Source of the DNA: Neokomagataea thailandica NBRC 106555
Lineage (GTDB): Bacteria > Pseudomonadota > Alphaproteobacteria > Acetobacterales > Acetobacteraceae
Direction: 5' to 3'
Assembly (NCBI RefSeq): GCF_001598495.1
Contig: NZ_BCZB01000017.1
Span: 1 to 64,000, forward strand
DNA: 64,000 nt
The notes under the pieces: model-generated
What the model was told of the DNA's origin: nothing
The model's database searches: none
Seen by the model: only the letters and a program-made list of their open reading frames with translations
Part shown: positions 19,199 through 27,222 of the stretch, in pieces
Position numbering within the stretch: the stretch's first letter is position 1
Layout of the letters: the number at the start of each line of letters is the position of its first letter
Made by a program: the position numbers and the translations under genes

Positions 19199-19509
19199 TG
19201 GTGTCCACGGAAGGATTCGAACCTTCGGCCCCAGGATTCGTACCACTTCGGCTTTCGCCGCCGAGCACGGCTAGCGTGCTTGTTTGTGGTCTGGACTGTC
19301 TCTTCACCACAGTCATATGACTAAGGTGTTGCCCGTACAGTCTCTACACCTTCTTCCTGTGTTAGGAAGCTTGGCTCGGGATTGGCACGACCTCAAGAAT
19401 AAGGCCAGAGCGTTCCCCGAATTTGAGCAAATCCACCATGTAGTTTCCAAGCATGGCGCCCAATTAAATACTAGGAATCCTGTGCTCTATCCTACTGAGC
19501 TACGCAGAC
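19199..19509 (-). tRNA. tRNA-Arg(CCU) interrupted by a group I intron
   Basis: Read on the reverse strand, the 5' exon (19509-19473, 37 nt) and 3' exon (19238-19199, 40 nt, with encoded CCA) join to a 77-nt cloverleaf. GTCTGCG pairs with CGTGGAC in the acceptor (two G-T pairs), GCTC with GAGC in the D arm, CAGGA with TCCTG in the anticodon stem, and GAAGG with CCTTC in the T arm. The loop TTCCTAA carries anticodon CCT, so the tRNA reads AGG as arginine. The intron lies between anticodon base 36 and base 37. Group I introns at this place are established in alphaproteobacterial tRNA-Arg(CCU), first described in Agrobacterium. Confidence 0.95.
19239..19472 (-). ncRNA. Self-splicing group I intron (234 nt) in tRNA-Arg(CCU)
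   Basis: The intron begins AGTATTTAATTGGG and ends GTGGTACG. P1 can form between exon CCT plus intron AG and intron TTGGG, with the diagnostic U-G pair at the 5' splice site, and the last intron base is G. The conserved elements appear in order: P (AATTCGGGGAAC), Q (CAATCCCGAGCC), R (GGTGTAGAGACTGTACGG) and S (AAGAGACAGTCC), R and S forming the guanosine-binding P7. A hairpin CGGC-GAAA-GCCG near the 3' end carries a GNRA loop. No endonuclease gene is inside, so mobility is not self-encoded. Size and site match the short subgroup IC3 tRNA introns. Confidence 0.93.
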
Positions 19510-19519
19510 ACGCAAGATA

Positions 19520-19548
19520 TTTTTACGTGATGTTAGCAATTTTGACAA
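19520..19548 (-). promoter_or_regulatory. Promoter of the split tRNA-Arg
   Basis: On the reverse strand TTGTCA (19548-19543) and TAAAAA (19525-19520) are 17 bp apart, ending 11 bp before the mature 5' end. The tRNA-Ala gene at 31203 uses the same TTGTCA box with the same spacing. Confidence 0.65.
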
Positions 19549-19842
19549 GCACCCATGTTTTTTAGAGAAGAAAAATCAAATGTTTCAGTTTATAATTTTT
19601 TTTATAAAATATAAAACTAGGATCCAAGTCGTTCGTTCTAAGGAACGTTATGTCAGAAGGACGCTTAGAAAAAATGTTTTTTCTTCAATGGCTTGAAGCA
19701 ACAGCCTGTTACAATTTTAGTTTTGTTTTTATCGAATTATGACATTAAGTGACAGGTCGTTAATATAATATGTACGTGTCTATGAATGTTGTTGAGGGTG
19801 AGGGCGTTGATCGTGGCTACTTACAAAAGGGGGGGGGCGTTG
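19549..19842. other. Intergenic region between the split tRNA and the XRE regulator
   Basis: AT-rich, no gene recognised. With the tRNA promoter it forms a gap of about 330 bases. It contains TATAAT at 19764-19769, a good -10 box for the downstream regulator, with only a weak -35 candidate (TGACAT at 19740, 18 bp away). Shortly before the ATG lies a G-run at 19829-19837 that serves as ribosome-binding site. Confidence 0.5.
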
Positions 19843-20235
19843 ATGAGTGAAGTTCGACCAATTGATAATGCCGCGTTATCGCCAGGGCTGGACTTGGGGC
19901 GCCGTATTCGATTGTTGCGTGAGATGGCTGGGCTGAGCCAAATGCAGCTTGCGCAGAAAGTTGGGATTTCTCGCTCTGCGGTAGCTTTTTGGGAAACCGG
20001 TAGAGCTGGTCATGTCGGTAAGCATTTAGGGCTGTTAGCAACAGTTCTGGGTGTTGAGCCGAAAGTGTTGTTGACGGGGATGGCGGAAAAAGACATTCCA
20101 GCCGTGCTCACCCCTGATGAAGATACTTTATTGAGGATGTATCGTCAGTTAGATCCGTTGATTAAACTGCAAACTCAGAAATGGATCGAACGGCGGGTTA
20201 AGGAAATTAAAAAGCCGGATCTTTCCCAGATATGA
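19843..20235 (+). CDS. XRE-family helix-turn-helix transcriptional regulator
   Basis: A 130-residue cytoplasmic DNA-binding protein. Residues 17-73 are a Cro/CI-type HTH with RRIRLLREMAGLSQMQLAQ and GISRSAVAFWETGRAG, where the recognition helix is SRSAVAFWE. The C-terminal half (TPDEDTLLRMYRQLDPLIKLQTQKWIERRVKEI) is helical and could mediate dimerisation. The start at 19843 follows a strong G-rich ribosome-binding site. No target genes are evident. It stands alone and is closed by a clear terminator. Confidence 0.85.
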   Translation: MSEVRPIDNAALSPGLDLGRRIRLLREMAGLSQMQLAQKVGISRSAVAFWETGRAGHVGKHLGLLATVLGVEPKVLLTGMAEKDIPAVLTPDEDTLLRMYRQLDPLIKLQTQKWIERRVKEIKKPDLSQI

Positions 20236-20243
20236 GGGGAGAG

Positions 20244-20271
20244 AATGGCCGGGGAAATCCGGCCATTTTTT
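20244..20271 (+). terminator. Rho-independent terminator after the XRE gene
   Basis: AATGGCCGG (20244-20252) pairs perfectly with CCGGCCATT (20259-20267) around a 6-base loop, followed by four further T residues. It begins 9 bp after the stop codon and reaches the end of the convergent DUF1737 gene. Confidence 0.93.
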
Positions 20272-20464
20272 ATGTTTGATCAGCCTGTGGCCAGAGAACG
20301 GCCTGTGCGACAATGACGTCTTTGCCGTTGAATGTGCAGGAGGGAGAACCGTGCAGACGGTATCCAGAGGCGAGAGCCTCTGAAATGCGGCGGCAAAAAT
20401 TGGCGTCATCTTTGCCTGTGATCAGTCGATAGATTGGTTTGTCATCTGGCGGCAGAGTAGCCAT
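20270..20464 (-). CDS. DUF1737 small protein
   Basis: A 64-residue protein whose core YRLITGKDDANFCRRISEAL and SGYRLHGSPSCTFNG matches DUF1737, a small family of unknown function found in proteobacteria. There is no signal peptide. The ATG follows aaaggaac and lies 12 bp after the stop of the upstream helicase gene on the same strand, so the two are probably one transcript. Confidence 0.85.
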   Translation of the reverse strand: MATLPPDDKPIYRLITGKDDANFCRRISEALASGYRLHGSPSCTFNGKDVIVAQAVLWPQADQT

Positions 20465-20476
20465 GGTGAAGTTCCT

Positions 20477-22945
20477 TTATTTCCGGCGTGAGCGTTTCGC
20501 AGGTTTTTGCCCGAGGGAAAGGGTTTTGCGCCCTTTTTTCGCGGTGGGGTAATGCTTGGGGCCGTCCTCCGTGCGCGATGGTGCTCGTGAGAAGCCACGG
20601 TTACGCTGCTGCTTTTGACTCTCACGCATACGGCTTTGTGTACGCAGAACTTGTTCAATCCAGTCATTGAGAATGGCTGTATTGATTTCTGCATTTTCAC
20701 GCGCGGGGTAAGCTTCGGGGAAACGTAAAGCCAGCCAGCGCCATGCGACGAGGCGTTTATGCCGTTTCTCGGCGCGCTCGAGTTCTTCACGGCTGGCTTG
20801 CTCTGGGTGCGGTAGGCGGCCTGTGCCGGGTGGTGGAACGGGGCGGCCTGCGGCGTGGTCTGCGGCCCAGCCGGTAAGGCGTTGAATACCGTTATCGCGC
20901 TCATCAATCGGGCACATTGCATAGGTCCAGCGTGAGGACAGGTCTAGTCCTTCCACGCCTTCGAGGGATGCAGCAATTTCCAGTGATTGCTCCATATCTG
21001 CAAGGCGGTAATTGGGGTCATCTGGGCGTAGAACAGCCCGTTTAATACGGGTCAGAACACCATAAAGGCTGTCGGACTCAATTTCCTCAGCAACGACACG
21101 GACAATGTCTGAATCCGGTTGGACGAGAGGGCGCAGCTCTGTGACAGGCTCTGGTGGGGCTGCAAGCATTTGCCGGACAAAATTGGGGCTTCCGGCTCCT
21201 GCGAGGACACAGACAAAGCCTTCTTCATGTTTGCCGTATCGACCGGCGCGTCCGCCAATTTGCTTCACCTCTTGTGAGGTCAGGTCGCGGGTTTGGCGGC
21301 CATCAAACTTACGCAAAGCGCTGAAAATGACGCGGCGGATGGAGAGGTTAAGGCCCATCCCAATAGCGTCAGTCGCAATGATAATATCTGCTTTGCCTTC
21401 GTTGAAGCGGGCGGCTTCCGCGCGGCGGACTTCCGGACTTAATGCGCCATAGACTACGGCGACGCGGCGGCCTTGGGCCATGAGTTCAGCACGCAGGTCC
21501 AGCACTTCACGACGTGAGAACGCAATGAGTGCATCGCCCGTGGTAAGCTCAGACAGGGCAAGCGGTGCGCCGGTTTTGAGGGGGCTTTTACGCTCGAGAT
21601 GGATTTCATCCACGGGGTCATCGCAAAGCTCGGCAATGCGCTTAACCAAGGGAATGCAGTCTGGTGCGCCGAGGATGAAGACGTGTCGTGCGGGGACGCC
21701 CATAATGGCGGCGGTCCATGCGGCGCCACGATCTGGGTCTGCCAGCATTTGGGCCTCGTCAATGACGGCAACATCGACGGGCTTATGGAAGGGGCACATT
21801 TCAACCGTGGCCGCGAGATGACGCGCGCCGGGGACCTCGATGCGCTCTTCACCCGTGGCGAGGGATGCTGGTACGCCACGATTGAGCAAGGTTTCGCGGA
21901 ACTCATGGGCTAGCAAGCGTAGGGGGGCCAGAGCGAGGCCGCTTTCAGCCGCAGCAAGGGCGTTGAGCGCCGTATAGGACTTGCCGGAGTTTGTCGGGCC
22001 GGTGACGAGCGTGATGCGGCGCTTGAGGGCGCGTGCCGTGCGGAAATGCCCGGCGAAACGGTCCAGCGCGGCAACGCGGGCAATGGCGGCGTTGCCTGCT
22101 TTATTACCAAGATCCAGTACTTCGGGGCGGCCTGTGGATTTGCCGCGCCATTCAGGCAGTTTACCGCGCAGTTTCTTCAGTTCGATAGGGTCGAAGAAGA
22201 AGAGTTCAATGCCATCATTGCGGGTTTCACGGCGGGCAATCGGTAGACGGTTTTCAGCCACCCAGCGCAAAGCTTCGCGGCGTGAGCAATGCAATATGGC
22301 AGGGAGTTCGTCAAAGCCGACGAGGCTTTCTTCCCATGCTCGTAGGCGCGACATTTCGAGGGCGCGGCGTTCTTCTGCGCGGGCCTCAATATCGGCTTGT
22401 TCACGGGCGCGGCGTTCTTCCGCAAGGCGCAAATCATCTTCGAAGCCGAGGTCAACACTGCCGAACGCATGGGCAATGGAGCGGGAGAGCGTGTCAAACT
22501 GTCGTGCAGAGAGGATGAGGCCCGTATCAGTCAGGTCTGCGCGGACATCTTCCAAAACCTGACGAGGGGTATCGCCCATTTCCTGCCAGCGGGCCATGAG
22601 CGTGTCGTTCAGGGCTTGGCGGAGTGTATCGGCATCAGCGCGTGGGTCTGTGACGCCAGCGACGGCATCTTGAGTGTCCGCTTTGGTGACCCAGACTTCA
22701 CCGGCACGGCGGGCCGTATTCATCAACTGGGAGGCCCAGTTCTTGCGACGCACGACGCAGAGCGCTTCTAATAGGGCGTCTGCGGAGAGGTTATTCTCGG
22801 CATCGAGGCGGCGGGAGGCCTGCCTTAAAAGGTTGGGGCGTTCTTTGGGAGTGATCGCCAGCGAGTCGCCAAAAAGGGCTTCAGCCGCGGCGAGAGCGCG
22901 TTCAGCAGGAGAAAGCGGGGCGTCGGGCATGATATCATCGGTCAT
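20477..22945 (-). CDS. Suv3-like DEAD/H-family RNA helicase
   Basis: An 822-residue superfamily 2 helicase related to SUV3, the helicase of the mitochondrial RNA degradosome. LVTGPTNSGKSYTALNALA (near residue 310) is the Walker A motif in the SUV3-specific form GPTNSGK. VAVIDEAQMLADPDRG is the DEAD-box equivalent. The second RecA-like domain shows FSRREVLDLRAEL and IIATDAIGMGLNLSIRRVIF, then QIGGRAGRYG (motif VI). The charged N-terminal 250 residues and the basic C-terminal tail (lysine/arginine-rich, last 50 residues) are typical of alphaproteobacterial members. It probably unwinds structured RNA, possibly for turnover; partners are not in the window. Confidence 0.9.
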   Translation of the reverse strand: MTDDIMPDAPLSPAERALAAAEALFGDSLAITPKERPNLLRQASRRLDAENNLSADALLEALCVVRRKNWASQLMNTARRAGEVWVTKADTQDAVAGVTDPRADADTLRQALNDTLMARWQEMGDTPRQVLEDVRADLTDTGLILSARQFDTLSRSIAHAFGSVDLGFEDDLRLAEERRAREQADIEARAEERRALEMSRLRAWEESLVGFDELPAILHCSRREALRWVAENRLPIARRETRNDGIELFFFDPIELKKLRGKLPEWRGKSTGRPEVLDLGNKAGNAAIARVAALDRFAGHFRTARALKRRITLVTGPTNSGKSYTALNALAAAESGLALAPLRLLAHEFRETLLNRGVPASLATGEERIEVPGARHLAATVEMCPFHKPVDVAVIDEAQMLADPDRGAAWTAAIMGVPARHVFILGAPDCIPLVKRIAELCDDPVDEIHLERKSPLKTGAPLALSELTTGDALIAFSRREVLDLRAELMAQGRRVAVVYGALSPEVRRAEAARFNEGKADIIIATDAIGMGLNLSIRRVIFSALRKFDGRQTRDLTSQEVKQIGGRAGRYGKHEEGFVCVLAGAGSPNFVRQMLAAPPEPVTELRPLVQPDSDIVRVVAEEIESDSLYGVLTRIKRAVLRPDDPNYRLADMEQSLEIAASLEGVEGLDLSSRWTYAMCPIDERDNGIQRLTGWAADHAAGRPVPPPGTGRLPHPEQASREELERAEKRHKRLVAWRWLALRFPEAYPARENAEINTAILNDWIEQVLRTQSRMRESQKQQRNRGFSRAPSRTEDGPKHYPTAKKGRKTLSLGQKPAKRSRRK

Positions 22946-23149
22946 GTGTTGATTTGTGCGTCATTCCCGGCCTTCGTTCAATCTCAAACCCATCACTTCG
23001 TGTTTTCACGATTGTAAAACGTATTCCCGATGGCGGGCGGGGTTTTCTCATAATGATTCTTTAGGCTACAACACTCGCCCCTATCAGGCTGACCTGTTGA
23101 AGGTTGAGCCTGTCTTTTGCGCTATAATTTCTGAAGAGGGAGTTTCCTC

Positions 23150-24037
23150 ATGTCCCAGCCGTTGCCTTCCGCACCGACGCCTGAAATTGATGAGGCCCTG
23201 ACGGGTCTGGTGCCGTATGAAGGGCATCCACGGCAGTATCGCCTTGCGGACCCAACGAAGGAATACGGGCATCTGTACCCTGCGAAGGTTCTGACTGTTC
23301 ATCACTGGACGGATCGTTTGTTCAGCTTCACGACGACGCGTGATCCGGGGCTGCGCTTTGAGAATGGCCAGTTCGCGATGATCGGGATCGAAGTGGAAGG
23401 CAAGCCTTTGCTGCGTGCGTATTCCATCGCGTCTGCAAATTATGAAGATAATCTGGAGTTCCTTTCCATTGCTGTGGAAGATGGCCCTCTGACATCACGT
23501 TTACGCCATGTGAAGGTTGGGGATACGGTGCTGATCGGCCGTAAGCCAGTGGGTACGCTGTTGCTGGATAACCTTAAGCCGGGTCGTAACCTGTACTTCT
23601 TGTCCACGGGTACGGGTCTTGCGCCGTTCATGGCGCTTATTAAAGACCCAGAAGCTTATGAGCGTTATGAGAATGTGATTCTGAGCCATACGGTCCGTAT
23701 TTCGGGTGAGCTGGCTTATGAAAACCATATCCGCCATGAACTGCCGAAGCATGAATTCTTGGGAGAAATGCTGGACGGGAAGCTGCGTTATTACCCCGCA
23801 GTGACGCGTGAAGAATATGCTGTGACGGATCGGATCACCACGCTGATCAAGAACGGTCAGATTTTCCGTGATCTCAACATTGATGAACTAGACCCAGAGC
23901 ACGATCGTGTGATGATTTGTGGTTCTCCAGAGATGTTGGCAGACACGGAGAAACTTCTTGAAGAGCGCGGTTTTGAAGAAGGCAATATGAACCGTCAGGG
24001 TTCTTACGTTGTCGAAAAAGCCTTTGCAGAGCGCTAA
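23150..24037 (+). CDS. fpr: Ferredoxin--NADP+ reductase, plant/bacterial Fpr type
   Basis: A 295-residue FAD enzyme exchanging electrons between NADPH and ferredoxin or flavodoxin in the cytoplasm. The FAD domain shows LLRAYSIASANYEDNLEF (the RxYS motif), and GPLTSRLRHVKVGD follows. The NADP domain shows LFLSTGTGLAPFMALIKDPE-like sequence (YFLSTGTGLAPFMALI), MICGSPEML and a C-terminus ending VEKAFAER, typical of subclass IA bacterial FNRs that bend the FAD. The first 35 residues extend slightly beyond the family norm. It is structurally unrelated to the TrxR-like reductase at 6296, so the window carries both FNR types. gor follows 70 bp downstream. Confidence 0.95.
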   Translation: MSQPLPSAPTPEIDEALTGLVPYEGHPRQYRLADPTKEYGHLYPAKVLTVHHWTDRLFSFTTTRDPGLRFENGQFAMIGIEVEGKPLLRAYSIASANYEDNLEFLSIAVEDGPLTSRLRHVKVGDTVLIGRKPVGTLLLDNLKPGRNLYFLSTGTGLAPFMALIKDPEAYERYENVILSHTVRISGELAYENHIRHELPKHEFLGEMLDGKLRYYPAVTREEYAVTDRITTLIKNGQIFRDLNIDELDPEHDRVMICGSPEMLADTEKLLEERGFEEGNMNRQGSYVVEKAFAER

Positions 24038-24061
24038 GGCCTAAAACAAACTACTGTGGTG

Positions 24062-24089
24062 GTCGGTCTCATAGTGTTTTGAGGCCGAC
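24062..24089. other. Hairpin between fpr and gor
   Basis: GTCGGTCTCA at 24062-24071 pairs with TGAGGCCGAC at 24080-24089 (one G-T pair). It is followed by an A-run, not a T-run, so it is not a standard forward terminator. It may affect mRNA stability or gor translation. Confidence 0.4.
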
Positions 24090-24107
24090 AAAAAGAGAGG
24101 CCGGAAC

Positions 24108-25499
24108 ATGCAGGAATACGATCTTTTCGTCATTGGTGGTGGATCGGGCGGTGTGCGCTGTGCGCGGATCGCGGCTCAGAATGGTGCGCGGGTTGGTATT
24201 GTTGAGCGTCGCCATTGGGGTGGAACCTGTGTGAACCTTGGCTGTGTGCCCAAGAAATTAATGGTGTACGCGGCTGAGTATGGTCACGCGATTGAGGATG
24301 CCCGCCATTATGGGTGGGATGCTCAGGAGCATGGGCATGACTGGGCCTCTTTCATCGCAGCGAAAGATAAAGAAATTGGCCGATTGAACGGGATTTATGT
24401 CTCGTTGCTCGAGAAAGCAGGTGTTGATCTTTATACGGGGGATGCACGCTTTTTAGATGCGGAAACGCTGGAAATCGGGCCATCGCCGTTGGACCCAACG
24501 GCAGAAACGCGGGTGGTACGTGCTAAGAATATCGTGATTGCGACGGGCTCTGCCCCGACGCGCCCAGATATTCCCGGCGCAGAACACGGCATTGTGTCCG
24601 ATGAAGCGTTTCATTTGGCGGAGCGCCCGCAGCGTGTGGCGATTATTGGCAGTGGGTATATTGGCGTTGAATTTGCAGGGATTTTTGCAGGTTTAGGCTC
24701 CAAAGTTGATCTGATTTACCGTCAAGATCAGCCGCTACGTGGTTTTGATGAAGAATTGCGCACGCATTTAACGGAGCAGTTCCCTCATTTCGGTATTACG
24801 GCGCATGCGGGCACCACGCCGGAGCGTATTGAAAAGACGGCTACGGGTTATGTGGTGCATGTAAGCGGCGGGAAGACGATCGAGACAGATTGTGTTTTCT
24901 TCGCGACGGGCAGGCATCCGCGCATTGAGACGCTTAACCTTGAGCAAGCGGGTGTGTTTGTGCGGGATGGATGTATTCCAGCACGGATTGTGAATTCTGC
25001 GACGAACGTGCCCGGTATTTATGCCATTGGTGATGTCACGGCGGCCTATAATTTGACGCCGACGGCGATTGCAGAAGGGCATTTGCTGGCAGAGCGTTTG
25101 TTCGGGCAAGAAGGGCGTGAGTGGTCCTTTGCGACAACGCCTAAAGCCGTGTTCTTCTCTCAGCCTTTAGCGTCTGTTGGGCTGACGGAAGAAGAAGCAT
25201 CACAACATCATAAGGTTGATATTTACACATCACGTTTCCGGCCGATGCGCCAGACATTGTCCGGGCGTGAAGAGCGCGCATTCATGAAGTTGGTGGTGGA
25301 TGCTGAAAGTCAGGTTGTGCTGGGGGCGCATATGGCAGGGCCTGAAGCTGCTGAGATTATTCAGGGCTTGGCGATTGTTGTCACGGCGGGTTTGACCAAG
25401 CGTGATGTTGATCGGACGATTGGCTTGCACCCAACCAGCGCGGAGGAATTCGTGACGATGCGTGTGCCGACCCGGCAAGTGGGTACGTCTGCGCGGTAA
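24108..25499 (+). CDS. gor: Glutathione-disulfide reductase
   Basis: A 463-residue NADPH-dependent flavoprotein that regenerates GSH from GSSG in the cytoplasm. VIGGGSGGVRCARIA is the FAD site and C41-C46 in GGTCVNLGCVPKK are the redox-active cysteines. IIGSGYIGVEFAGIFAGLGSKV is the NADPH-binding fold and YAIGDVTAAYNLTPTAIAEG the second FAD contact. The C-terminal HPTSAEEF supplies the catalytic histidine from the other subunit. Length is normal. Placed after fpr and before a YceI gene, it may be a redox-related cluster, though the genes have separate signals. Confidence 0.96.
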   Translation: MQEYDLFVIGGGSGGVRCARIAAQNGARVGIVERRHWGGTCVNLGCVPKKLMVYAAEYGHAIEDARHYGWDAQEHGHDWASFIAAKDKEIGRLNGIYVSLLEKAGVDLYTGDARFLDAETLEIGPSPLDPTAETRVVRAKNIVIATGSAPTRPDIPGAEHGIVSDEAFHLAERPQRVAIIGSGYIGVEFAGIFAGLGSKVDLIYRQDQPLRGFDEELRTHLTEQFPHFGITAHAGTTPERIEKTATGYVVHVSGGKTIETDCVFFATGRHPRIETLNLEQAGVFVRDGCIPARIVNSATNVPGIYAIGDVTAAYNLTPTAIAEGHLLAERLFGQEGREWSFATTPKAVFFSQPLASVGLTEEEASQHHKVDIYTSRFRPMRQTLSGREERAFMKLVVDAESQVVLGAHMAGPEAAEIIQGLAIVVTAGLTKRDVDRTIGLHPTSAEEFVTMRVPTRQVGTSAR

Positions 25500-25536
25500 G
25501 TTTGCCAGCGTTAAAATCATTGCAGCGTGATGAGGC

Positions 25537-25572
25537 ATGGCCGCTCCCTATGAAGGAGCGGCCATAATTTTA
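25537..25572 (+). terminator. Terminator of gor
   Basis: ATGGCCGCTCC (25537-25547) pairs perfectly with GGAGCGGCCAT (25555-25565) around a 7-base loop, followed by aattttat. Confidence 0.85.
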
Positions 25573-25715
25573 TGGTGCGGAAATGGAAACAAAGCGTTTC
25601 TATTGTTGTTCTTTTATTGGATGCGGGCCTGTGCGTAACGTGTTGAGAGCAAGGCGGTGCATCGTGCCGCAGTGAGGAAGCGCAATGTTTCCGATAAAAT
25701 GAAAGGCATGTTGTC

Positions 25716-26324
25716 ATGAACAAGACTTTTGGTCTCGTCGCATCTGTTGCGTTGGTTTTGTCCGCTCCGGCTGTGAAGGCTCAGGCCGTTACCGATGCGG
25801 GGAAGGTGCAGGCTGGTCATTATGCTGTGGAACCGGGGCATACACAGGTTGGTTTTTCGGTGCTGCATTTTGGCTTTACGCGGTATCAGGGTACGTTCTC
25901 TGGCGTGTCAGGTACGCTGGATTTGAACGATAAGACGCCATCTGCATCTGCGTTGTCTGTGACGATTCCTGTCGCGTCTGTGCAGACGACCAGTGCAAAG
26001 CTGACGGATGAGTTGAAAAGCCCGCAATGGTTTGATGCGACACAATATGCGAACGCTACGTTCGTCTCTAAGCAAGTACGCCGCGTTGGGCATAACGATG
26101 CTGTGGTGACAGGGGACTTAACCCTGCATGGCGTGACTAAGCCAGAAACGCTGAAGGTTCATTTCGTTGGCGCTGGCGTGAACCCGCTGGATAAGAAATA
26201 TACGGTTGGTTTTGAGGTGACCGGTACGATCAAGCGCAGCGATTTTGGTGTGAAAATGTACGTCCCTTACGTCAGTGACGAGGTGCAGTTGCACATTGCT
26301 GGTGCTTTTGAAAAGCAAGACTAA
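25716..26324 (+). CDS. YceI family periplasmic lipid-binding-like protein
   Basis: A 202-residue exported protein. A signal peptide is visible (MNKTFGLVASVALVLSAPAV, cleavage probably after KAQA). The mature part is the YceI lipocalin-like barrel: YAVEPGHTQVGFSVLHFGF, YQGTFSGVSGTLDL, VPVASVQTT-like segment (IPVASVQTTSAKL), FDATQYANATFVS and DLTLHGVTKPETL, ending KMYVPYVSDEVQLHIAGAF. Family members bind polyprenyl chains or other lipids, and some are induced by base or oxidants. The ligand here is unknown. The ATG follows a weak ribosome-binding site. Confidence 0.92.
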   Translation: MNKTFGLVASVALVLSAPAVKAQAVTDAGKVQAGHYAVEPGHTQVGFSVLHFGFTRYQGTFSGVSGTLDLNDKTPSASALSVTIPVASVQTTSAKLTDELKSPQWFDATQYANATFVSKQVRRVGHNDAVVTGDLTLHGVTKPETLKVHFVGAGVNPLDKKYTVGFEVTGTIKRSDFGVKMYVPYVSDEVQLHIAGAFEKQD

Positions 26325-26337
26325 GGCTTTTACAATG

Positions 26338-26364
26338 CTCCGCCAGCCTGTTGTGCTGGCGGAG
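26338..26364. terminator. Hairpin between convergent genes
   Basis: CTCCGCCAGC and GCTGGCGGAG pair perfectly (26338-26347 and 26355-26364) around a 7-base loop, between the YceI stop (+) and the secreted-protein stop (-). There is no T-tract on either strand. Confidence 0.6.
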
Positions 26365-26376
26365 TGGGGCTTGTGC

Positions 26377-26784
26377 TTACCAGCCATTGCCCTTGGGGGC
26401 GACCCAGCCATTGCCGGTGGCGTCCCCAAGTTGTCCAGACTGGACATTACTACCGCTCTGATAAGCGGATCCGAATTTTGATAGATTAGCGCCTGTTACG
26501 CTGTCACGCTGTACGCCAGCTTCATGGTCCGGGTCTGGGCCGTGCTGGAAGTCTGTGGATGGGGTGTCTTGATAACCCGGAGGTGGTGTGCGGTGCCCAC
26601 GTGCGTGGAAGTGCTCACCACCATGCATTTTGTGATCGTCCGTCGGGTCTGCCGGTGCTTTTGGGGTTTGCGTTGGCGCGCCTGTGTAGGGGGCGTTGAA
26701 GCTTGTGCTCTGTGCCATGACCTGACCGGTTGCTAAGCCGGAGAAAAGTGCAACGGTAGCAGCGTACCGGAAAAGGCGAGTCAT
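26377..26784 (-). CDS. Secreted His/Pro/Gly-rich protein of unknown function
   Basis: A 135-residue protein with a clear Sec signal peptide (MTRLFRYAATVALFSGLATG, cleavage probably after VMAQ). The mature part is hydrophilic and probably disordered, with many His, Pro, Gly and Asp residues: DDHKMHGGEHFHARGHRTPP, and near the C-terminus two close copies of GNGW. The histidine cluster could bind metal, but this is only a guess. I recognise no family. It is a single gene convergent with the YceI gene. Confidence 0.65.
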   Translation of the reverse strand: MTRLFRYAATVALFSGLATGQVMAQSTSFNAPYTGAPTQTPKAPADPTDDHKMHGGEHFHARGHRTPPPGYQDTPSTDFQHGPDPDHEAGVQRDSVTGANLSKFGSAYQSGSNVQSGQLGDATGNGWVAPKGNGW

Positions 26785-27222
26785 GATGGTTCTTCCTCAC
26801 ATCATAGGGTCTGTGATGCATAATCGGGGTGAGTGCCGTTGGGTTCAAGCAGCGATTACGTGATAAAAGGTATTTTTTGCCGTGGAGAGAGTGCTGGGCG
26901 TTTTTTTGCGGCTTTGTGAACACGGGAATGCTCGGGGAGGGGTGGCGCCCTTTGTCTTGTTGTTCTTTGGGGGCATGCTTCATTATATGCGAGGTAAGTA
27001 AATAAGGTCGGGTTCGGCCTCTTGAATGAGGGCGTGAGTATGCCGTTCTCTGGGTCCTTGATCACGTTTGGCGTAGTATGGAATGAAGCTGTTATGGTCT
27101 GCATATCGCCCTTTAACGGGTGATCTGCGTTATAATCTTACCTTTCATGCTATCGTTACGAAAACTTTTCGTTCATAAACGCGGCCTGTTTCATTCATTA
27201 ACTCCTATTGGGAGGGCTTTTC
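26785..27222. other. 438-base intergenic region upstream of DAHP synthase
   Basis: No gene, RNA or leader peptide rich in aromatic codons was recognised. It holds a TATAAT box at 27131-27136 and the palindrome at 27158-27172 described separately. The left part should carry the promoter of the reverse-strand secreted-protein gene; no clear boxes were found. Confidence 0.5.
27158..27172 (+). promoter_or_regulatory. Operator-like palindrome ahead of class II DAHP synthase
   Basis: ACGAAAACTTTTCGT is a perfect inverted repeat of 7-bp arms around one base. It starts 21 bp after a TATAAT -10 box (27131-27136) and lies 50 bp before the start codon, just past the expected transcription start, where a repressor could block transcription. 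The cognate regulator is unknown. Confidence 0.45.

Noticed and set aside
19284-19565. Open frame overlapping the tRNA-Arg intron, considered as a homing endonuclease
   Set aside because: It runs on the strand opposite to the intron RNA, has no LAGLIDADG, GIY-YIG or HNH motif, and crosses structural tRNA and intron elements.
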